Shown here: piece after piece, positions 1-7,347 of the stretch | Numbering within the stretch: the first letter of the stretch is position 1 | Layout of the letters: each line of letters opens with the position of its first letter | Assembly: GCA_035642125.1 (NCBI GenBank) | Contig: DASQSZ010000023.1 | Span: 1-23,787, forward strand | DNA length: 23,787 nucleotides | From: CALAED01 sp937891035 | GTDB lineage: Bacteria; Actinomycetota; Actinomycetes; Streptosporangiales; Streptosporangiaceae | Direction of reading: 5' to 3' | Translations under genes and position numbers: made by a program | The notes under the pieces: generated by a model | Told to the model about the DNA's origin: nothing | The model's database searches: none | Seen by the model: the letters and a program-made list of their open reading frames with translations, nothing else

Positions 1-518
1 CGAGTCCTACCGCGTCCGGCCGGCCCACCGCGACTGCCACCGCCACCCCGAGCCGGACCGGCACCGCGCCGCCGGCCGCCGTTCCCCTGACGACATCCAT
101 CGGCAACGTACGGTGTCCGGCCCGCTCGGTGACCGTCAACGTCAGGAACATGAGCCGGCAGGCGGTCGACTACTCCATCGAACAGGACGGCACCCCGACC
201 GTCGCCGACCGCATCGCGGCGGGCACGACGCGGACCAGCAGGCTCTCCCTCAAAGAAGACGACAACACCACCATCGCCGTGGTGTGGACCAACAGGACGC
301 TCAGGTCGGTGCAGCGCGTGGCCAACTGCACCCAACGGGACGCTGCGCCGGCCCCCGCCCCGCCGCGGCGCAACCTGCCGAACACCGGCTCCAACAGCGC
401 CGCTGTGGTCGCGAAGGTGGCCACCGGCACCGCCGCGATGGTCACCGGAGTCATCATCTTCTGGTACGGCGGCATCTGGCCCCGCCGCCGTGACCAAGTG
501 CTGCCGCTCAAGAAGTGA
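1..518 (+). CDS. LPXTG-anchored surface protein, C-terminal part (5' end outside window)
   Basis: The frame is open from the left edge (codons start at base 3) to the TGA at 516-518, so only the C-terminal ~171 residues are present. It begins with a Thr/Pro/Ala/Ser-rich linker typical of wall-spanning stalks, followed by a small domain with two cysteines (NVRCPARS and VANCTQRD) that could form a disulfide. The end is a cell-wall sorting signal: LPNTG, a hydrophobic segment of about 20 residues ending IIFWYGGIW, then an Arg/Lys-rich tail. By family knowledge, sortase cleaves between T and G and links the protein to peptidoglycan. No sortase gene is in the window. The function of the globular part is unknown. 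GTG and ATG codons inside the frame (ATG at 150, for example) are not credible starts because the coding pattern continues upstream. Confidence 0.8.
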   Translation, partial: SPTASGRPTATATATPSRTGTAPPAAVPLTTSIGNVRCPARSVTVNVRNMSRQAVDYSIEQDGTPTVADRIAAGTTRTSRLSLKEDDNTTIAVVWTNRTLRSVQRVANCTQRDAAPAPAPPRRNLPNTGSNSAAVVAKVATGTAAMVTGVIIFWYGGIWPRRRDQVLPLKK

Positions 519-564
519 CGCGGCCACCTCGCGCGGCCGACCGGCGCCGCGAACCGGCGGGTCG

Positions 565-1971
<1,407 letters not shown>

Positions 1972-2054
1972 GAGTCGCTCACCCTCCCCTTCGGGCACGT
2001 CGGCGCCGTAACAGGCCGGCGGTGCCGCGCCGCGCGGGCTCGTGGACGCTTTCG

Positions 2055-2678
2055 TCACACCGCCTGTGCGGCGGCGACGACGAGGTCGGCGCAGACGCTC
2101 TCAGGGAGCCTCGCGCCGTCCAGCACAAGGTGGTACAAACCGGGGTCGGCCGGATCGACACGGTAGAAATGCTTGACGTACGCCGCACGGGCGCGGTCAT
2201 TCTCAACGAGCATACGCTCTGCTTCCCGCCACCCCAGCCCGAACGACACCGCGACTTTGGAGAGTCGGATCTCCTTGTCCCCGCCGATACGGACGTGCAA
2301 ACTCCGCGGCCGGTCGGCCAGCACGATGGCGCCGGCCCGGCCGAGCACGACCCCCTCGGTGATCTTTTCGAGCACCTGCTCGGTGCGGGCGACGAACTCC
2401 TCCTCGGGGAGCAGCGCGGGATCGGGCAGGTAGACGTCCATGCCGCCGAGGGAGACGTTGGGCAGCCGGGCGGCGCCGGCGAGAATGCGCCCGATGCCGC
2501 GTTCGGCCCTGTCGTCGTGTGCGAGCGCCTCCTCGAGCGTGCACCCGATCTCGGCCGCCACCGCGAGAGGTATCGCCCGGTCGATGAACGGCAGGCCGAG
2601 CCGGTCGGCCACCGCCGGACCGACCACACTGCCACCCGCGCCGAACGTCGCCGAGATCGTCACGATGGACGCGCTCAC
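2055..2678 (-). CDS. cytidylate kinase-like family protein
   Basis: A P-loop protein of the cytidylate-kinase-like family (PF13189 type) of about 207 residues. Its start, IVTISATFGAGGSVVGPAVADRLGLPFIDR, matches the family pattern of a beta strand, a glycine-rich GAGGS phosphate loop and a helix. The later segment GVVLGRAGAIVLADRP is the second family landmark, and the C-terminal half carries KVAVSFG and a YHLVLD strand. The loop lacks the GKS/T of classical NMP kinases, as is usual here. The true substrate of this family is unsettled, so nucleotide phosphorylation is inferred. I chose the GTG at 2678 because the P-loop follows at once. A GTG at 2732 would add 18 unlikely residues that cover an upstream repeat. 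Neither start has a clear Shine-Dalgarno, so the start is uncertain. The stop overlaps a possible GTG of the malic enzyme gene. Confidence 0.82.
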   Translation of the reverse strand: MSASIVTISATFGAGGSVVGPAVADRLGLPFIDRAIPLAVAAEIGCTLEEALAHDDRAERGIGRILAGAARLPNVSLGGMDVYLPDPALLPEEEFVARTEQVLEKITEGVVLGRAGAIVLADRPRSLHVRIGGDKEIRLSKVAVSFGLGWREAERMLVENDRARAAYVKHFYRVDPADPGLYHLVLDGARLPESVCADLVVAAAQAV

Positions 2679-2706
2679 AACGAATAGATGCCCATCGGCC
2701 CACGTT

Positions 2707-2725
2707 CGGAACAATTCCGGAACAA
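2707..2725. repeat. CGGAACAA direct repeat with internal inverted repeat
   Basis: The octamer CGGAACAA occurs at 2707-2714 and again at 2718-2725, a period of 11 bp (one helical turn). The first copy also begins an inverted repeat, CGGAA-CAA-TTCCG (2707-2719). The site lies 29-47 bp upstream of the chosen GTG of the cytidylate-kinase-like gene, where a promoter or operator would sit. A regulatory role is inference only. Confidence 0.35.
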
Positions 2726-2769
2726 GCGCCACGCCCCGCCGGCACCGGCCGCCGCCGCGCGGACCCGTT

Positions 2770-3708
2770 TCAGAACAGCGCGGACGACAGCGCGCGCCGT
2801 CCTTTGACCACCCGCAGGTCGTCGTCGGGCAACACCTCGAACAGCTCGAGCAGATGGACGCGCACCTCGTCGCGATCGTCGCCGGCCGTGCGGCGGATCG
2901 TTTGGACCAGCCGGTCGAAGGCGTCCTCGACGCGACCAGAGATCAGCTCGACGTCGGCCTGCCTGATCTGCGCCTGAGCGTCATCGGGGCGATCGGCGGC
3001 ATCCTTTTCCACCTGCGCCACGTCGAAGCCCTGGACCCGTCGGCTCAGGTCGACCAGCGCGAGGCCGCGCTTGGCGTCCGGGTCCTGCGGGTCGCCATCG
3101 AGGATCTCCTGGAAGGCGGCCGCCGCGGTGTCGACGTCGCCGCGCCGCAGCGCGTCCTCGGCTTTGCTGTAGGCCGGGTCCTGGACCTGCTGCCGCGATG
3201 CGTCGTCCTCGCCCGCCTCGTCTTCGTCCTGCGGCGGCGCTTCGGGCAGCAGCCCTTGCTCCTCGAGCGCGGCGAACAGCTGGTCGATCGCGCGGCGTAC
3301 GTCGGCCTCGGGCGCCGCGCCCTGCAGGAACGGCATCAGCTGGCCGGCGACGACGACGGCCACGAAGGGGATGCCGCGCACGCCCAGTTGCTGCATGTAG
3401 GCGGCGAGCTGTGGGTTGGCGTCGATGTCGACTTTGGCCAACTGCCAGCGCCCGGCGCCCTCGACCGCGAGCTTTTCCAGGATCGGGCCGAGCTGCTTGC
3501 ACGGACCGCACCACTCCGCCCAGAAGTCGACGATCACCGGCACGGTGCGGGAGCGCTGGACGACCTCGCTGTTGAATGTCTCGTCGGTGACATCGACGAT
3601 GTGCCGGCTGCCGCCGCCCGCCCGTTGTCTTTCCTGCTGCTTTTTGGCGGCGGCCTGACGGGCCCCGAGGTCGATGGCCCCATGCAACGAGAAGTCCGGT
3701 GATGGCAT
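2770..3708 (-). CDS. thioredoxin-fold co-chaperone with TPR-like C-terminus (YbbN/CnoX type)
   Basis: A 312-residue protein. A short N-terminal tail is followed by a thioredoxin domain (about 35-145) with the active site WCGPC (Cys67, Cys70) and the cis-proline segment RGIPF (Pro114). After a Glu/Asp-rich linker (about 170-190), the second half is helical, with TPR-type pairs such as AEDALRRGDVDTAAAAFQEIL. This matches CnoX/YbbN, which by family knowledge binds unfolded clients and passes them to GroEL or DnaK. The intact CxxC predicts redox activity, as in many actinobacterial members. The start is the ATG at 3708, with AGGA 8 nt upstream; an in-frame ATG at 3717 is possible. The frame stays open to 3909, but that stretch is not coding in style and overlaps an antitoxin remnant on the other strand. 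Confidence 0.9.
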   Translation of the reverse strand: MPSPDFSLHGAIDLGARQAAAKKQQERQRAGGGSRHIVDVTDETFNSEVVQRSRTVPVIVDFWAEWCGPCKQLGPILEKLAVEGAGRWQLAKVDIDANPQLAAYMQQLGVRGIPFVAVVVAGQLMPFLQGAAPEADVRRAIDQLFAALEEQGLLPEAPPQDEDEAGEDDASRQQVQDPAYSKAEDALRRGDVDTAAAAFQEILDGDPQDPDAKRGLALVDLSRRVQGFDVAQVEKDAADRPDDAQAQIRQADVELISGRVEDAFDRLVQTIRRTAGDDRDEVRVHLLELFEVLPDDDLRVVKGRRALSSALF

Positions 3709-3863
3709 GTGTCCCATCCTGCCCGATCCGGTCCCCGATCCGTACGCCCGGCAGGCCACAACCGATGTGATGTCGCCACGGTCGCGCGGCGGGCCCCTGG
3801 AGTGACTCGACAAGAGCTGCGTAGCGCTTGAGATGCCACCATCCTGCCATGGGAGAGCGCCGA

Positions 3864-3947
3864 GTGAAGCGGATGGGCATTCGCGAGCTGCGCCAAAATG
3901 CCGCGGCACTCCATCGATCTGGTCTGGTGGGAGGGCCGGATGCTTAG
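3864..3947 (+). pseudogene. truncated Phd/YefM-type antitoxin start (remnant)
   Basis: A GTG at 3864 with GGAG 8 nt upstream opens a 27-codon frame reading VKRMGIRELRQNAAAL and then an unrelated tail ending at the TAG at 3945-3947. The string GIRELRQNA is the hallmark N-terminus of Phd/YefM antitoxins, whose first strand and helix bind DNA and which are normally about 80-95 residues long. The match stops after about 16 residues, where LHRSGLVGGP replaces the expected hydrophobic helix. No toxin gene follows, because the frame runs straight into the antisense end of the mutase gene. I read this as the surviving 5' end of a lost toxin-antitoxin gene. The opposite strand has no better explanation for this 235-bp gap. 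Confidence 0.6.
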
Positions 3948-5611
3948 AAGCGGGCGGGTTCGGCGTAACTGCCCCACTCCGCCCGCAGCGCGCCGCAGAT
4001 CTCGCCGAGGGTGGCCTCGGCGCGGGCGGCCTCCAGCATCGCGGGGACCATGTTGTCGTCGGTCCTGGCGACCTCGACCATCGTGGCGAGCGCGGCGTCC
4101 ACCGCGGCCTGGTCGCGCTCGGCGCGGCGGCCGGCCAGGGCGCGGACCTGCTCGCGCTCCACCTCGTGGCTGACCCGGAGGATCTCGAGCGGCTCCTCGA
4201 TCGTCCCGGTGTGGCTGTTGACCCCGACGACCTTCTTCTCTCCCTTTTCGAGCTGTTGCTGATAGGTGAACGCGGCGTCGGCGATCTCGGCCATGAACCA
4301 GCCTTCTTCGATGCCGCGCAGGATGCCGCCGGTCATCGTGCCGTCGGGGCTCATGTCCTTGATCCGGGCGAAGATCCGCTCCGCCTCGTCCTCGAGCCGG
4401 TCGGTGAGCGCCTCGACGTACCATGAGCCGCCGAGCGGGTCGACTACGTTGCCGACGCCGGTCTCCTCCATGATCACCTGCTGGGTGCGCAGCGCGATCT
4501 CGGCGGCCTTTTCCGACGGCAGCGCCAGCACCTCGTCCAGCGCGTTGGTATGCAGCGAGTTCGTGCCGCCGAGCACCGCGGCGAGCGCCTCGATCGCGGT
4601 GCGCACGACGTTGTTGTCCGGTTGCTGCGCGGTCAGTGACACCCCGGCCGTCTGGGTGTGGAAGCGCAGCCATTGCGCCTTGTCCGCCGTCGCTCCGTAC
4701 ACGTCGCGCAGCCACCGCGCCCAGATCCGGCGCGCCGCCCGGAACTTGGCGATCTCCTCGAAGAAGTCGATGTGCGCGTCGAAGAAGAACGATAGACCGG
4801 GCGCGAACGCGTTCACGTCGAGCCCGCGCGACAGGCCAAGCTCCACATAGCCGAAGCCGTCGGCGAGCGTGAACGCCAGTTCCTGCGCCGCCGTCGAGCC
4901 GGCCTCGCGGATGTGATAACCGGACACGCTGAGCGGTTTGTACGCGGGGATCTCGGCGGCGCAGAACTCCATGAGGTCGCCGATGAGGCGCAAGTGCGGC
5001 TCGGGCGGGAAGAGCCACTCCTTTTGCGCGATGTACTCCTTGAAGATGTCGGTCTGCAGCGTGCCGTCGAGCCCGCCGATGCCGGTGCCCTGCCGCTCCG
5101 CGGCGACGAGATACATGCAAAAGACGGGCACCGCGGGCCCGGAGATGGTCATCGACGTGGTCACGTCGCCGAGCGGGATGCCGTCGAACAGCACGTCCAT
5201 GTCGGCGGCTGAGTCGATCGCGACGCCGCAGTGGCCGATCTCGCCCACCGAGCGTGGATCGTCGGAGTCGCGCCCCATGAGCGTCGGCATGTCGAAGGCC
5301 ACGGAAAGGCCGCCGCCCCCGGCGCGCAGCAACATCTTGTAGCGCTCGTTGGTCTGCCGGGCGTTTCCGAAGCCGGAGAACTGCCTGATCGTCCACGTAC
5401 GGCCGCGGTAGCCCGTCGCGTACAGACCGCGGGTGTACGGGTACTCGCCCGGCCAGCCGATCCGCTCGAAGCGCGGGTCGGCGCCAGGCGGGCCGTAGAC
5501 CGGGTCGACCTCCACCCCGGAGAGCGTCGTGAAGTCCGCGTCGCGGCGGCGCGACGCGTCGTAGCGCGCCTGCCAGCGGGCCCGGCCCGCCTCGATGTCC
5601 CGAGCATCCAT
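3944..5611 (-). CDS. icmA: B12-dependent acyl-CoA mutase large subunit, isobutyryl-CoA mutase type
   Basis: A 555-residue catalytic TIM-barrel subunit of the methylmalonyl-CoA mutase family. It ends after the barrel and has no C-terminal B12-binding domain (no DxHxxG), so it must pair with a separate small subunit that is not in the window. Two residues that set substrate choice point to isobutyryl-CoA mutase. Phe78, in TIRQFSGF, and Gln196, in EYIAQKEW, align with Phe80/Gln198 of IcmA, whereas methylmalonyl-CoA mutase has Tyr89/Arg207. The catalytic His is in SVSGYHIREAG (His233). The likely reaction is isobutyryl-CoA to butyryl-CoA (valine and fatty-acid precursor metabolism). The start is the ATG at 5611, with GAGGGGG about 8 nt upstream. 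Asp332, in LTAQQPDNNVVRT, replaces a Tyr I remember as conserved. The frame runs open to 6223, but that part is a shadow of marR. Confidence 0.88.
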   Translation of the reverse strand: MDARDIEAGRARWQARYDASRRRDADFTTLSGVEVDPVYGPPGADPRFERIGWPGEYPYTRGLYATGYRGRTWTIRQFSGFGNARQTNERYKMLLRAGGGGLSVAFDMPTLMGRDSDDPRSVGEIGHCGVAIDSAADMDVLFDGIPLGDVTTSMTISGPAVPVFCMYLVAAERQGTGIGGLDGTLQTDIFKEYIAQKEWLFPPEPHLRLIGDLMEFCAAEIPAYKPLSVSGYHIREAGSTAAQELAFTLADGFGYVELGLSRGLDVNAFAPGLSFFFDAHIDFFEEIAKFRAARRIWARWLRDVYGATADKAQWLRFHTQTAGVSLTAQQPDNNVVRTAIEALAAVLGGTNSLHTNALDEVLALPSEKAAEIALRTQQVIMEETGVGNVVDPLGGSWYVEALTDRLEDEAERIFARIKDMSPDGTMTGGILRGIEEGWFMAEIADAAFTYQQQLEKGEKKVVGVNSHTGTIEEPLEILRVSHEVEREQVRALAGRRAERDQAAVDAALATMVEVARTDDNMVPAMLEAARAEATLGEICGALRAEWGSYAEPARF

Positions 5612-5649
5612 TGGGCGACCCCCTCGTGAGAGTTCTCCACCCAAGATAC

Positions 5650-5661
5650 TTGGACGTCCTA
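5650..5661. promoter_or_regulatory. near-palindrome upstream of the mutase gene (candidate operator)
   Basis: TTGGACGTCCTA is a 12-bp dyad with one mismatch around a perfect GGACGTCC core. It is 39-50 bp upstream of the mutase ATG, in an A+T-richer stretch between marR and icmA. Position and symmetry suit a repressor site, with the adjacent MarR protein the obvious candidate. That pairing is inference. Confidence 0.45.
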
Positions 5662-5737
5662 CTAATTTCGCCTCCCGGGGGCCACCGGCCGGCTCATGCG
5701 ACGCTCGGGCGGTGACCAGCCGGGGCGAGCAGCCGGT

Positions 5738-5767
5738 GCTCAGGCGGGCGGCGCTCAGGCGGGCGGC
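5738..5767. repeat. 15-bp tandem duplication across the marR stop codon
   Basis: GCTCAGGCGGGCGGC occurs twice in direct succession (5738-5752 and 5753-5767). The second copy contains the marR stop (5755-5757) and its last codons, and the first lies just downstream. The duplication does not alter the reading frame and was probably made by slippage. Confidence 0.7.
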
Positions 5768-6279
5768 GGGGCGGCGAAGTCGCCGGCGGCCACCCGCAGC
5801 GGCCACAGGGCATCGAAGATCGCCAGCAACTCGTCGTCGTCCTGGTAGCCGCGCATCGCGAAGTCGTGGCTCATCAGGTCGCGAGTCGCCCGCTCGACGA
5901 CCTCGCCGCCGCGCTCGGTGATCTCGGCCAGCACGCCGCGTCCGTCGCGCGGGTTGCGGCGGCGGATCACGTAGCCCTGCCGCTCGAGCCGGTCGATCGT
6001 GTTGGTCACGCTGGTCGGGTGCACCATCAGGCGTTCGCCGATCTTCCAGAGCGGCAGCGCCCCCGTCCGGCTGAAGGTGAGCAGGACCAGCGCCTCGTAC
6101 CGGGCGAAGGTCAGATCGTACGGCTTGAGCAGCGCATCGAGCTCGGCGAGCAGAATCTGCTGCGCGCGCATGATCGAGGTGACGGCGAGCATCGCCGGCG
6201 AAGCGCCCCAGCGACGCTCCCACAGCGCGCCGGCGCGGGCGATCGGATCAAACGGCAGGTTGAGCGGCTTGCGTTGCAC
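5755..6279 (-). CDS. MarR family transcriptional regulator
   Basis: A 174-residue winged-helix regulator. The core reads YEALVLLTFSRTGALPLWKIGERLMVHPTSVTNTIDRLERQGYVIRRRNPRDGRG, containing the recognition helix (HPTSVTNTIDRLE) and the beta-wing (RRNPRDGRGV) typical of MarR. Flanking helices form the dimer interface. It is transcribed toward icmA, 143 bp ahead of it, so it may autoregulate and control the mutase gene, perhaps sensing an acyl-CoA or organic acid (inference). The GTG at 6279 starts MQRKPLNLPFDP. An ATG at 6312 in the same frame would add 11 residues (MRSCRQRYRCH). Neither has a convincing Shine-Dalgarno, and an inverted repeat covers the GTG, so a leaderless mRNA is possible. 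Confidence 0.88.
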   Translation of the reverse strand: MQRKPLNLPFDPIARAGALWERRWGASPAMLAVTSIMRAQQILLAELDALLKPYDLTFARYEALVLLTFSRTGALPLWKIGERLMVHPTSVTNTIDRLERQGYVIRRRNPRDGRGVLAEITERGGEVVERATRDLMSHDFAMRGYQDDDELLAIFDALWPLRVAAGDFAAPPPA

Positions 6280-6297
6280 GTGACAACGGTAGCGTTG
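6272..6297. promoter_or_regulatory. CGTTG/CAACG triple half-site at the marR start (candidate autoregulatory operator)
   Basis: Three copies of one pentamer in alternating orientation flank the marR start: CGTTG (6272-6276), CAACG (6284-6288) and CGTTG (6293-6297), with spacers of 7 and 4 bp. Adjacent copies form inverted repeats centred on the GTG codon (6277-6279). MarR proteins often bind dyads over their own start, so autoregulation is a reasonable inference. Confidence 0.45.
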
Positions 6298-6491
6298 CCG
6301 ACAAGAACGCATTCCGTACGGTATTCACAGGTCCGTCACTTCGCACACCGACCGGCGGTGGCGCGCGAAGGACGGGCCGATGAATAGCTCTTCTGTGCCA
6401 ACCCCGTCCGATAAGTCGGCAAAAAAATGACAACCCGGCGGCCCCTCCAGACGGCCGTGACGACCCGTTACGGCCATCCACAACAAGTCAG

Positions 6492-6521
6492 CTGACAGCG
6501 CAGACCAAGCATCGTTATAGT
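6492..6521 (+). promoter_or_regulatory. sigma70-like promoter for the ABC/DUF4230 set
   Basis: CTGACA (6492-6497) and TATAGT (6516-6521) are separated by 18 bp, each matching the -35/-10 consensus at 5 of 6 positions. Transcription would start near 6528, giving a leader of about 100 nt before the ATG at 6631 that contains the 22-bp palindrome. It is one of the better promoter matches in this GC-rich window. Confidence 0.55.
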
Positions 6522-6556
6522 GCGGTTGTCGATGCGTGTTGCGACGGCAAAAGGGG

Positions 6557-6578
6557 GGCTCCCGCCGCGGCGGGAGCC
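6557..6578. repeat. 22-bp perfect palindrome in the ABC leader
   Basis: GGCTCCCGCCG is followed directly by its exact reverse complement, giving a 22-bp perfect dyad 52 bp upstream of the ATG at 6631. In RNA it would form a GC-rich hairpin with a minimal loop. No U-tract follows (AGGGGTATAAAG), so it is not a classical terminator. It could be a protein-binding site or a leader structure. Confidence 0.6.
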
Positions 6579-6630
6579 AGGGGTATAAAGCCGACGCGAT
6601 CACATCGCGAAAATATATCGGGGGTTATTA

Positions 6631-7347
6631 ATGATCGTGGAGTCATCCGCGATCGTGGCCAGGGAGATGGGAGTCCGCCGCGGGGGGCGGTGGCTACTCC
6701 GCCCGGCTACCTTCGGCATCGCCGAAGGAGTGACCGGCTTGGCCGGTCCGCCGGGAGTGGGAAAGACGTCCCTGCTGGCCACGTTCGCGACACTGCGTAG
6801 ACCTTATACCGGCACATTGGAAATCCTCGGCTTCCATACCGAGGATTCTCGTAATCTACGGGAAATAAGGGCCCGACTCGGTTATTTGCCGGTCGACTTC
6901 AAGTGGGCGGCCAATCTTAGTGTCCGCGATTTCGTCGGCTATGTCGCTTACTACAAACGCGCGTCCAAGGCCGCGACCGAGGCGATATTGGCGCGAATGG
7001 AACTCGAGGACGTGGCCGCGACGGAACTTGGCGTGCTGCCGCCGGACGTACGGCTGTGCGCCGGTCTGGCCGCCACCTGCGTCCACGAACCCGACCTCCT
7101 GCTGCTCGACGGGCCGGGCAGGGAGCTTGACGAGTCGGCGAGCGCCGAGCTCATGCCCCTGATCCGCTCGCTCGCGCCGACCGTGCTGCTGACCGCCCCG
7201 ACGGCGCAACAGCTCACCGGCTGGTGCGACCGGGTGCTCTCGCTGGTGCGCGGGCGGCTGACCGAAGTGTGGGCGGCGCCGGACGCCCGGGCGCACGACG
7301 CACGGGAACCCCTCCGGGTGCCGGCGGGGAGCGGCGCACGTGGTTGA
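6631..7347 (+). CDS. ABC-transporter ATPase homologue with degenerate catalytic motifs
   Basis: A 238-residue protein with the overall order of an ABC nucleotide-binding domain, most like NBDs of ABC-2-type exporters. Walker A is intact (GPPGVGKTS, 39-47) and the Walker B strand is clear (DLLLLD, 155-160). The other motifs are altered. The Q-loop Gln is Val88 (GYLPVDF), the LSGGQ signature is LPPDV (136-140), the catalytic Glu after Walker B is Gly161, and the H-loop His is Ala189 (LLTAPTA). It therefore probably binds nucleotide, but hydrolysis by the usual mechanism is doubtful. The frame is full length with good codon use, so it is under selection and not an obvious pseudogene. The start is the ATG at 6631, with GGGGG 6 nt upstream. 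It overlaps the next gene by 8 bp, so the two are probably translated together. Confidence 0.85.
   Translation: MIVESSAIVAREMGVRRGGRWLLRPATFGIAEGVTGLAGPPGVGKTSLLATFATLRRPYTGTLEILGFHTEDSRNLREIRARLGYLPVDFKWAANLSVRDFVGYVAYYKRASKAATEAILARMELEDVAATELGVLPPDVRLCAGLAATCVHEPDLLLLDGPGRELDESASAELMPLIRSLAPTVLLTAPTAQQLTGWCDRVLSLVRGRLTEVWAAPDARAHDAREPLRVPAGSGARG

Larger units (their letters stand above)
6280..6630. other. 351-bp divergent intergenic region between marR and the ABC set
   Basis: No coding frame here looks real. The region holds the upstream marR half-sites, an inverted repeat GGCCGT (6453-6458) / ACGGCC (6470-6475), a sigma70-like promoter (6492-6521) and a 22-bp perfect palindrome (6557-6578). 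Bases 6600-6630 are A+T-rich and end in the GGGGG that serves as ribosome-binding site for the ATG at 6631. Confidence 0.7.

Noticed and set aside
5612..6223. Upstream extension of the mutase frame
   Set aside because: Overlaps marR out of frame, lacks mutase similarity, and a good ribosome-binding site precedes the ATG at 5611.
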